Below are positions 25,809 through 32,898 of a stretch of 64,000 bases of DNA, one piece after another (the first letter of the stretch is position 1; each line of letters starts with the position of its first letter). Where the stretch lies: positions 1-64,000 of the forward strand of contig JAQTZZ010000018.1 of NCBI GenBank assembly GCA_028687545.1. The letters are read 5' to 3'. The notes beneath the pieces were generated by a model. It searched no databases, was not told where the DNA came from, and saw only the letters and a list, made by a program, of their open reading frames with translations. The translations under genes and the position numbers were made by a program. Origin of the DNA: Candidatus Wallbacteria bacterium. Lineage in GTDB: Bacteria; Muiribacteriota; JAQTZZ01.

Positions 25809-27446
25809 ATGAGAGTTGTTCTCATACTGCTGGCATTTTTTTTGGCCGGCAGTGTTCTGCATGCATCCGATTCAAACGTAATCATTATCAAAGATCAGTC
25901 CGCCAAAGTTGTGAGAAAGGGTATTGCCAGAATCATGGCAGATGACGGAGGCAATCTCTCCAATCAGGACGCCTATATCTTGCGCGACAGCCTGAAAAAT
26001 TACGGTTATGAGATAGAAAGTTTCCTGGAAAATTCCCAGGTGGAGAAAAAGAGCTTCAATCCTGACTCTCCTGTAGACATCGTCTATTTTACCGGGCATG
26101 GAGCTCCCGGCTACATTCACTTTGGAAACGGTGGAATCAACAGGGAAGAGGTGAACGGACAGAATGTCAAACATCTGATCAGCGCCACCTGCCTGACAGT
26201 TGCTAAAGATATCTGGAAGGCGAACTTTGGCCAGGGACTGAAAACTGTGATGGGCTATTACATGACATCCTACGACGGCCCTGACGATGATGTGGCAAAA
26301 ATATTTGCGCAGTCCATCAGCGGCCTGACTCCGGATTCAAACCCTGATCAGTTTGTCTCTGCCTGGAAAAAAGCCAACCTGGAATGCAACGGTGGCCTTG
26401 AGGATCGCTGGAGTGCCCAGACCGCAGATAAATTTTATTACGGAGGCAACGGCCCTGATCCAGGTCCTGCTCCAGATCCTGCGCCCAATCCTGCGCCCAA
26501 TCCGGCACCCAATCCTGCGCCCAATCCTGCGCCCAATCCGGCACCCAATCCTGCGCCCAATCCGGCACCCAATCCTGCGCCCAATCCAGCACCTAATCCA
26601 GCACCTAATCCAGCACCCAATCCGCCACCAAATCCTGTGCCTGCTCCTGCCAATACTCAAGAAATTGTCGACATCATTGACGACATAATCAATCATCTGA
26701 TCAATGACGTGAAAGCGCTGACCAGAAGTACTGCAAAAGGAAACGCTGAGGTATTTGTTTCCGAAAAACTGAGCTACTCCTTCGAATCTGCTAAATCACT
26801 TCTAGCTGTTCCGGAACTGTCAGCAAGCCCTGATCACGATTCCGGCCGCAGTCTTGGTGCCAAAGGAAACTGCATTGCTCAGATTGCCGAGTCAGGTCGC
26901 CTGATTTTGGAAGGAACAGACAGCTTCCAGCCCTGGTTCGCAGATCCCAGAGAAGTTCTGGCTGCTGCAGAGGAATATGTGGAAGAAAACGGTGGTCTGC
27001 CGCCAGATGCCGAAATCAGCTCCGTTGTTCCGGTTTACGCTTGCGATAATGATGGAACGAGAACAGTGATCAATTACTGCATCTCCTGGAAACGGATCAT
27101 AGACGGCCTGGAAATTTCCGGAACAGATGGAGATGGAATTGGTCTGCTGGTCGGCTCAGATGGAGTGATCGTCTACCGCAGGCTCTGGCGTGAACTGCAC
27201 CAGACGAGCGCCAAAGGCTGCACTGAACTCGCCGATCCTGTAACCATGCTGCAGAAAGCAGGGTCAGCAATCTGCGCTTCAGTCAAGGATGGTACAAGCG
27301 TGCGGATCGTTGACTATGCCCCAGGGTATTATTCGCCTGATTCAGGGACTGGCGGCCTGGTCAATCTGCGGCCGTGCTATCATTACCGCACTGCCGATGG
27401 ATTTACCTTTCACGTCGATGCAGTTTCCGGTGAACTCCTGAAGTAA
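25809..27446 (+). CDS. Secreted caspase-like protein with Pro/Ala/Asn linker and PepSY-like C-terminal domain
   Basis: Signal peptide MRVVLILLAFFLAGSVLHA. The caspase-like module (about 38-215) has His in YFTGHGAPGYIHF and Cys in LISATCLTVAKD, nearly the same as the protein at 1445. Next is a linker of about 12 PNPAPNPA units (about 217-275), then a C-terminal domain with VSEKLSYSFESAK, YVEENGGLPPDAEISSVVPVY, GLEISGTDGDGIGLL and the final YRTADGFTFHVDAVSGELLK. The tail resembles PepSY/propeptide-type domains that often restrain proteases, which is inference. It lacks the papain domain of its paralogue. Promoter and 5' hairpin are described separately. Confidence 0.85.
   Translation: MRVVLILLAFFLAGSVLHASDSNVIIIKDQSAKVVRKGIARIMADDGGNLSNQDAYILRDSLKNYGYEIESFLENSQVEKKSFNPDSPVDIVYFTGHGAPGYIHFGNGGINREEVNGQNVKHLISATCLTVAKDIWKANFGQGLKTVMGYYMTSYDGPDDDVAKIFAQSISGLTPDSNPDQFVSAWKKANLECNGGLEDRWSAQTADKFYYGGNGPDPGPAPDPAPNPAPNPAPNPAPNPAPNPAPNPAPNPAPNPAPNPAPNPAPNPAPNPPPNPVPAPANTQEIVDIIDDIINHLINDVKALTRSTAKGNAEVFVSEKLSYSFESAKSLLAVPELSASPDHDSGRSLGAKGNCIAQIAESGRLILEGTDSFQPWFADPREVLAAAEEYVEENGGLPPDAEISSVVPVYACDNDGTRTVINYCISWKRIIDGLEISGTDGDGIGLLVGSDGVIVYRRLWRELHQTSAKGCTELADPVTMLQKAGSAICASVKDGTSVRIVDYAPGYYSPDSGTGGLVNLRPCYHYRTADGFTFHVDAVSGELLK
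26455..26645 (+). repeat. Tandem repeat encoding PNPA units
   Basis: 12-bp units (cccaatcctgcg / cccaatccggca and variants) in frame, encoding the Pro/Asn/Ala linker. The period is 12 bp here against 18 bp in the paralogue at 3054. Confidence 0.85.
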
Positions 27447-27541
27447 TCCGGTACTTTGCCGGATTTGCAATTTCAGGAAAAAGAATCTATATATAAGGAT
27501 CAGGTAGAGAAAGGTGAGTATAAGTGAACCAGGGGTGATTT

Positions 27542-27709
27542 ATGAGCAAGCTCAAAATTTTTGAACTGCACAAAAATCATGTGTCTGAAATCAATGTCAA
27601 AAACTGCGAGCTCTCCACCTTCCCGGGAACATATGGACCGGGCAAGCTTTTTCCATTGATCTATGTGGAGTGCAATGAGGCCGTGATCCCAGCGGAAAAA
27701 GAAGAATAA
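27542..27709 (+). CDS. Small hypothetical protein (55 residues)
   Basis: Begins MSKLKIFELHKNHVSEINV and ends PAEKEE. AGGGG lies about 6 bases before the ATG, and the AT-rich upstream stretch (ctatatataagga) could hold a promoter. It is cytoplasmic, with two cysteines (NCELST and VECNEA). Not recognised; real by ribosome site and codon use. Confidence 0.5.
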   Translation: MSKLKIFELHKNHVSEINVKNCELSTFPGTYGPGKLFPLIYVECNEAVIPAEKEE

Positions 27710-27732
27710 GGCTGAACAGCAAAATATTTTTC

Positions 27733-27761
27733 TTGCATTCTTCCTTTTTAGCTTGTACTAT
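27733..27761 (+). promoter_or_regulatory. Predicted promoter of the carboxypeptidase gene
   Basis: TTGCAT (27733-27738), 17 bases, TACTAT (27756-27761), 39 bases before the ATG at 27800. Confidence 0.45.
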
Positions 27762-27799
27762 TGGTCTGTAGGTATTCAGATAAGAGTGCAGGAGGAAGT

Positions 27800-29116
27800 A
27801 TGCTCCGCTTTTTCGTGTTTATTTGTTTTTTCAGTCTTTTTTCAACGATCATCTCAGCTAAACCAGTAATCTTTATTCCTAATGACCAGACCAACGCTTT
27901 TTTTGCGCTTCCTCAGGATGAATTCGATGTTGCAGGCGCAAATTCCGAGGGCCTGACAGCGATCGTTACAGAAAACGGCATCAGGCAGTTGAAGCGCAAT
28001 GGAATCTATTTCAATACACTCAAGCAGGACATCGAGGAAATTTATACCCCGCTCAGGAACAGGGTCAACCGCGGAACGAGTTCCTATCATAAATATGATG
28101 CACTTGTAGCTGAACTGAAAAGCATTGCAGCGCAGCATTCAGAGATTGCCTCGCTTGAATCCATCGGCAAGTCCTGCCAGAATCGCGATATATATGCAAT
28201 CAAGATCACCGGCTCTTCCACTGCTGCAAGCAAACCGGCCATGCTGGTCTGCGGGCTTACCCATGCCAGAGAGTGGATTTCCATGGAAGTCCCGCTTGCG
28301 CTGATCAACAAACTTGTCAATAGTTACGGCAGCGACCAGGAGCTGACCAAGCTAGTCAATGAACGGACGGTCTGGGTTGTTCCGGTGATAAACCCGGATG
28401 GCCTGGTTTATACTCAGACAACTGGAGACTGGCGCAAGAATCGACGCGACAACAAGGACGGCACATTCGGAGTGGACCTGAACCGCAATGCTGACGCCAA
28501 ATGGGGAACTGCCGGAGACTCAGGCTCCACCTACAGCGACACCTATCGAGGGAAATCAGCTTTCTCGGAACCGGAACTGACGGCTTTGCGTGATCTTGCC
28601 AGACGCGAAAAAATGCAGTCCATGATTTCTTTCCACAGTTACGGCGAACTGGTTCTGTATCCCTGGGGTTACACCTCCAGCATCCATACCGCAGATGACG
28701 CAAAACTTTCCAAAATATCCAAGGACATGGCCAAGGAAAACAGCTATACACCTGAACAATCGGCAGATCTCTACCCGGCTTCTGGAGATTTCTGCGACTG
28801 GGCTTACATGGAGAATAAATGCTTTGCTTACACCATTGAGCTGGGCCAGGATTTCGTCCCGACCGATTCCGAAGTCCCTTCAATCTGCGACCAGAACGTG
28901 AAAACGTCGCTGGTACTGCTCAAAGCTACCGGCCAGACATCGCTTAACACGGAATCCAGCATTTCAGGGAATGACTGTGGGTATGAAACCGAACTCAACC
29001 AGACTCTGAAAAACCTTTTCCCTGACCAGGATCTGCAGGCACTTTCGAAAATAAATCCTGAACCTGCTGAGAATTTCGAAAAGATCAGCAAAATGACTGA
29101 TACAAGCGGATATTGA
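27800..29116 (+). CDS. Secreted M14 zinc carboxypeptidase
   Basis: The ATG at 27800, after GGAGG, gives signal peptide MLRFFVFICFFSLFSTIISA; 27761 is a spurious upstream extension. Catalytic features of the carboxypeptidase A family are intact: zinc ligands His155 and Glu158 in THAREWIS and His279 in MISFHSYGEL, substrate arginine in FGVDLNRNAD, the VINPDGLVY strand and the general base Glu347 in AYTIELGQ. A short propeptide-like region (20-100) precedes it. It probably trims C-terminal residues from peptides made by the neighbouring endoproteases; specificity is unknown. The tail after 370 is unassigned. Confidence 0.95.
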   Translation: MLRFFVFICFFSLFSTIISAKPVIFIPNDQTNAFFALPQDEFDVAGANSEGLTAIVTENGIRQLKRNGIYFNTLKQDIEEIYTPLRNRVNRGTSSYHKYDALVAELKSIAAQHSEIASLESIGKSCQNRDIYAIKITGSSTAASKPAMLVCGLTHAREWISMEVPLALINKLVNSYGSDQELTKLVNERTVWVVPVINPDGLVYTQTTGDWRKNRRDNKDGTFGVDLNRNADAKWGTAGDSGSTYSDTYRGKSAFSEPELTALRDLARREKMQSMISFHSYGELVLYPWGYTSSIHTADDAKLSKISKDMAKENSYTPEQSADLYPASGDFCDWAYMENKCFAYTIELGQDFVPTDSEVPSICDQNVKTSLVLLKATGQTSLNTESSISGNDCGYETELNQTLKNLFPDQDLQALSKINPEPAENFEKISKMTDTSGY

Positions 29117-29141
29117 TCCGTTAAATTCCGATTGACTGAGA

Positions 29142-29888
29142 TCAGATGGAACAGCGGGTGCAGAATTCTCTGCCATAATCCGTCAGTTTGATTTTCTTTT
29201 CCACCACCCTGGTCGGAGCGTCAGGATCGATTTTGGCTTCTTTCTGCAGAAAGCGGGGAACAGCAGCATTTTCATTCTCGCTGGATTCAAGCCGGATCAG
29301 GCCGATCCGCTCCAGATTGTCGAGGAAAAAAGCTCCAACTTCCGGATTGCAGGAAATTTCCGAAAAACAGGGCGAGATATTGCGGGTCACGAGCCTGAAC
29401 ACTCCGCCTTCCATGGATTCGACATCATAGGCCATGTAATCTTCCTTCATGCGGAAAAACTTCAGAAGACGCAGTTCCTCTTCCGAAAGCTGTGCAAGAG
29501 TCTGCAGAAAAGATGGGCTGATCCGGGATGAAGTCTGGGGATCGAGCAATGCTGCCAGCAGGTTGTAAATGCATTCTTTAACAATCGGTTCAGTGAAGCT
29601 TACTTTAAGCTGTTCCAGAATCGGTACTAATACCCTGGCTCTGGGCTGAACTATTTTTTCAACTCCAAGTTCGATCAGTTTTTCCGGCAGGGTGGCGAGG
29701 AGATTATCCCAGATCAGTTCCAGCCTGCTTACATAAATTCCAGTCGGCTTTAACAGAAATTCTGTTAGTTGAATTATTAAAATTTCCCTGCTGTCTTCGC
29801 AGGCAGAAACTTCCGGAATTTTACTGTCTGTCAGATTATCTGACAGTTTTTCCATTGATTCTTTAAGGCCATGTTCATTTTCTTCCAA
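29142..29888 (-). CDS. Abi-alpha (DUF4393)-like protein
   Basis: Cytoplasmic, 248 residues, starting at a TTG 6 bases after GGAGG. The order of features matches DUF4393/Abi-alpha: LVPILEQLKVSFTEPIVKECIYNLLAALLDPQTSS, then ISPSFLQTLAQLSEEELRLLKFF, then LDNLERIGLIRL and a terminal KLTDYGREFC. The family name comes from a proposed link to abortive infection; many members have no demonstrated role. It stands downstream of the CreD-like and DJ-1-like genes on the same strand (16-base gap), so co-transcription is likely. No other defence gene is adjacent. Confidence 0.7.
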   Translation of the reverse strand: MEENEHGLKESMEKLSDNLTDSKIPEVSACEDSREILIIQLTEFLLKPTGIYVSRLELIWDNLLATLPEKLIELGVEKIVQPRARVLVPILEQLKVSFTEPIVKECIYNLLAALLDPQTSSRISPSFLQTLAQLSEEELRLLKFFRMKEDYMAYDVESMEGGVFRLVTRNISPCFSEISCNPEVGAFFLDNLERIGLIRLESSENENAAVPRFLQKEAKIDPDAPTRVVEKKIKLTDYGREFCTRCSI

Positions 29889-29903
29889 AATAACCTCCGG
29901 AAA

Positions 29904-31139
29904 TCATCGTTTATCATACATCGAAAGTTGTTTTTCCCAATCCACCCTGCCGGTGATCTGCATGATCACGAATAATGTGATTATGCTGCAGACAGTGATC
30001 ATCAGGCCTGTATACCCTTCAAAGAAAAAGGCGCTGGAAAAAAGCACCAGGTACACGAACTGTGACATGCCGGCTTCCAGGAAAGCAAACCTGTTGCCTG
30101 CTACCAGGCGCATGTAAGACACAACCAGGAAAATCGAAACCAGGGAGCAGACTGTGAAGGCAGGTCCAATCTCAAGATGATCAACAAGATACGACATCAG
30201 CAGATGAAAACTGAAGAAAGCCGCAGAAAGGAAAAAGTAATTCATCGGATGCAGGTTGATCCGCTTCAGTGTCGTGATCACAAACATCAGGAAGAAAAAG
30301 AAGAACAGGGATACAGGTGCGAAAAAACTGATTCTGCTGGCGAAAGGGCCGGGATTCATTTTCTGCGGCAGCTGGACTCCAATCTGGATCCCGGAGATGA
30401 GATTTTTATATTTCCAGGTCAGGTTCGCTCCGCCCTGATTGAGCTCTTTCGCTGTAGGAGATATGCAGTTCTCAGGGAAATCGTAGTCTGTAAAATTCGT
30501 TTTAAGCACTAAGGAAAAATCACTGATCTGGGAAACATCGCTGCCGAACCTGTACCACCACTGGTCAAGCCCTCTGGATTCGTAGGAAATTTCAATTGTC
30601 TTTCCCTCCCCGGGGTTGAGAAAGAAATCCTTGACTATCCTGCCGGCTGACGGGCGGAGATTTTTTTCAGCGCTGCCGTTGACATTAAAGAGAAAATTGT
30701 CGTAGATTCCGCTGGAAGTCGGAAAGGCATAGTCGAAAGTAATCAAGCGCGCCTGAGCGGTGGAATTCGAGATTTTATAGCTGGCGTCAAACTTGACTGT
30801 ATACGTAGAGTACCACAGCAGTCCCTTTTTACGATATTCCAGGCCCAGCCACACCCTGGCATCAGTGCCGTCCAGATTCAAGGGATGGTTTTCGACCACC
30901 TCCTCTGTCAGGAGTTTGGTGGTGGATCCCTGAAAGTTTTCTACTTTCCGCTCAGATCTTGTAAGATAATAAATATCCGGAGCCTGCTGTGCCTGAACAG
31001 TACCCCAGAGCTGTCCCACTTCACCCCGCAGCTTTGTATCCTGATTGTAAGTTCTGTTGTACGTCACACCACCCAGTATCACCCAGGCCACACAGGTGCA
31101 GGAATAAATAAAAATCAGGGCGAGAATTCTTCTGATCAT
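29904..31139 (-). CDS. CreD-like inner membrane protein
   Basis: The ATG at 31139 overlaps the stop of the upstream DJ-1-like gene (ATGA) and has GGAG upstream; the longer ORF to 31265 is unlikely. It has an N-terminal helix (ILALIFIYSCTCVAWVILGG), a large extracytoplasmic beta-rich part (about 30-285), then about five C-terminal membrane helices with the CreD-type signature LHPMNYFFLSAAFFSFHLLMSYLVDHLEIGPAF and RFAFLEAGMSQFVYLVLFSSAFFFEGYTGL. CreD is linked in enterobacteria to envelope and beta-lactam stress; the role here is unknown. Confidence 0.8.
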   Translation of the reverse strand: MIRRILALIFIYSCTCVAWVILGGVTYNRTYNQDTKLRGEVGQLWGTVQAQQAPDIYYLTRSERKVENFQGSTTKLLTEEVVENHPLNLDGTDARVWLGLEYRKKGLLWYSTYTVKFDASYKISNSTAQARLITFDYAFPTSSGIYDNFLFNVNGSAEKNLRPSAGRIVKDFFLNPGEGKTIEISYESRGLDQWWYRFGSDVSQISDFSLVLKTNFTDYDFPENCISPTAKELNQGGANLTWKYKNLISGIQIGVQLPQKMNPGPFASRISFFAPVSLFFFFFLMFVITTLKRINLHPMNYFFLSAAFFSFHLLMSYLVDHLEIGPAFTVCSLVSIFLVVSYMRLVAGNRFAFLEAGMSQFVYLVLFSSAFFFEGYTGLMITVCSIITLFVIMQITGRVDWEKQLSMYDKR

Positions 31140-32026
31140 TTTACACTTTCTCCTTTTTTCAGCGCTTGGCAGGCCTGCCGAGCCGTATCCTGGGTAGAGC
31201 CGGGATTCTGTCCGGTGATCAAGTTGCGGTCTGTAATCACAAAATTCTCCCAGGGCTGTCCGCATTCATACTTGGCACCGGCTTTCCGCAAGGCTTGTTC
31301 CAAAGAAAACGGATAGGCTTTGAGGATCTGGATTAATTCGGCTTCCTTGTCTGAAAAGCCTGTCACCCGATATCCTCTGATCAGGCTTTTACCGTTTTTA
31401 TCCTTCAGTCCGGCCAGGAACACGCTGCCCTGAGCCACAGCCGCGACTACTTTCTTTTTTTCAAAAAACCGGGTGGCGATTTTCTGCAGAGCTTCGTTTG
31501 TAGCCAGGTCGAACATTACCGAATGGCCGCCTGAAACGAAAAGCAGGTCGTAATCGTCCGGATTCAGCTCAGAAAGGGCAAGGGTCTTATCCATCATCTC
31601 CTTATGCGCCAGCAGGAATTCATTTGCTGTTTTCGCGGAATCAGAGGAAACAATCTTTGGATCCAAACTGAGTTTGTCGAAGATGAAACTCCCACCTGTG
31701 GGAGAAGCAATGTCTATTTTCAGACTGCAGAACTTGAAGACCAGAAAAGGGATCATGAATTCTTCAGCCCAGATTCCGACTTCCACAGTTGGAATCGGCA
31801 TCACTCTGACGTTCGATACTACCATCAACACCCTACCCCTTGGGACTTCAGCACTTTTCTTGAGCACTTCACCTGAGTCATTCGAAATTACAGTTCCGGT
31901 AGAAATTTCGCCGGAAGAAGTTGTTTCACTGGAAATTGAAGAGAGTTCGGTTGTGAGCTCTGCGGCATCAACCTGAAGCAAAGAAATCAGAATCAAGAAG
32001 AGTAGAGGGAAAATTATTTTCTGCAT
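31136..32026 (-). CDS. Secreted DJ-1/PfpI-like protein without catalytic Cys
   Basis: Signal peptide MQKIIFPLLFLILISLLQVDA, then a Ser/Thr-rich linker (to about 60) and a DJ-1/PfpI fold: VLMVVSNVRV, GIWAEEFMIPF (Glu of the elbow partner), DYDLLFVSGGHSV, VVAAVAQGSVFLAGL and RGYRVTGFSDKEAE. At the nucleophile elbow the usual Cys-His is Ala198-Gln199, so glyoxalase, deglycase or peptidase chemistry through that Cys is lost. It is probably a binding or structural paralogue. AGGA precedes the ATG. First gene of a three-gene minus-strand operon. Confidence 0.82.
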   Translation of the reverse strand: MQKIIFPLLFLILISLLQVDAAELTTELSSISSETTSSGEISTGTVISNDSGEVLKKSAEVPRGRVLMVVSNVRVMPIPTVEVGIWAEEFMIPFLVFKFCSLKIDIASPTGGSFIFDKLSLDPKIVSSDSAKTANEFLLAHKEMMDKTLALSELNPDDYDLLFVSGGHSVMFDLATNEALQKIATRFFEKKKVVAAVAQGSVFLAGLKDKNGKSLIRGYRVTGFSDKEAELIQILKAYPFSLEQALRKAGAKYECGQPWENFVITDRNLITGQNPGSTQDTARQACQALKKGESVK

Positions 32027-32064
32027 CCGGTATCCTTTGAAGTTTTATAGTAATTTAACGGGAA

Positions 32065-32262
32065 ATGACATTTTCGTCAATGGAGACACCTGCAAAACTC
32101 TCTTTTTTGCATAAAATGGACTTTTGCGATCAGCTCAATCTCATTTCAAACCCATCAAGCTTGACAATTCTGAACCGGCAGGAAATAATCAAGGATTACG
32201 GCCAGGCCGTTCGAATCTCGGAACTGATCGCCGGAATTTATGAAATAACGGAGGACTCATGA
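32065..32262 (+). CDS. Small hypothetical protein upstream of the flavoprotein
   Basis: 65 residues, not recognised; later ATGs at 32080 or 32116 are possible starts. Its stop overlaps the next start (ATGA), which suggests translational coupling. The region also overlaps a possible minus-strand promoter (TTGACG at 32080-32075) for the DJ-1-like gene. No motif is visible apart from one Cys; it may be a fragment. Confidence 0.4.
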   Translation: MTFSSMETPAKLSFLHKMDFCDQLNLISNPSSLTILNRQEIIKDYGQAVRISELIAGIYEITEDS

Positions 32263-32810
32263 GAATACTTGCCTTAAACGGCAGCCCCCGCAAGAGCGGG
32301 AACTGCTCGAAAATCATTGATAAAATCTGCAGAACCGCTGAAAAGAAAGGCCATCAGTTCACGGTTTATCCCTTGTATGATCTCGTTTTCGGAGGGTGCC
32401 TGGCTTGTGAAACCTGCAAAAGCGAGACTGGAAAGTGCCCGCTGAAAGACGATTTCACAAGGATCAAGGATGAGATCATCCAGGCCGGGTGCCTGATCAT
32501 AGCTTCTCCTGTCTACATGGGGCAGATCACAGGCCCCCTGAAAACATTCCTGGACAGATTCTACATCTTTGTCACAGCTGATTTCCAGATCCGCGATCTG
32601 AAAGGAAAAAAATTCGCCACTGTAATCACCTGCGGAGCGCCTGCGGATCAGTTCCGCTATGTCGGCGACTATCTGCAGCACTGGTTCAAGGATTTTTTCC
32701 ACCTGGAATCGCTGGGTGGCATTGTGGCCGGCAATCTGGGAGGCCCTGGGATCGTGTCCAACAAGCCGGATGTAATGAAGGAAGCGCAGAGGATCGGGGG
32801 AGCGATATAA
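32259..32810 (+). CDS. NADPH-dependent FMN reductase-like / iron-sulfur flavoprotein-like protein
   Basis: Flavodoxin-fold protein: FMN loop LNGSPRKSGNCSKI, a four-cysteine motif CLACETCKSETGKC (C-x2-C-x2-C-x6-C) as in Isf-type flavoproteins, then IIASPVYMGQITGPLKTFLDR. GGAGG lies 6 bases ahead of the ATG. The C-terminus ends soon after GGPGIVSNKPDVMKEAQRIGG, shorter than many relatives (which often run to 200-250). The last 83 bases of its conserved end are repeated exactly at 37694-37776. Probably cytoplasmic electron transfer; the partner is unknown. Confidence 0.85.
   Translation: MRILALNGSPRKSGNCSKIIDKICRTAEKKGHQFTVYPLYDLVFGGCLACETCKSETGKCPLKDDFTRIKDEIIQAGCLIIASPVYMGQITGPLKTFLDRFYIFVTADFQIRDLKGKKFATVITCGAPADQFRYVGDYLQHWFKDFFHLESLGGIVAGNLGGPGIVSNKPDVMKEAQRIGGAI
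32719..32801 (+). repeat. 83-bp direct repeat, left copy
   Basis: Identical by eye to 37694-37776. It lies in the 3' end of the flavoprotein gene and, with the right copy, brackets the 1456-residue and pilin-like genes. Confidence 0.9.
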
Positions 32811-32823
32811 AGATCCTGTAAAT

Positions 32824-32839
32824 GTTACAAGATTGTAAC
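32824..32839. promoter_or_regulatory. Palindromic operator GTTACAA-GA-TTGTAAC
   Basis: Perfect 7-bp inverted repeat immediately upstream of a TTGAAT -35 box (32840-32845), with TAAAAT 16 bases on (32862-32867). The TTGTAAC half-site recurs in front of two papain-type protease genes. Confidence 0.55.
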
Positions 32840-32867
32840 TTGAATTAATCCCGGATTCAGATAAAAT
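32840..32867 (+). promoter_or_regulatory. Predicted promoter of the TPR/caspase-like gene
   Basis: TTGAAT, 16-base spacer, TAAAAT; the start codon at 32899 is about 31 bases downstream. Confidence 0.5.
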
Positions 32868-32898
32868 TTGACTAGAGCATAGAAAAAGGTGGGCATTG

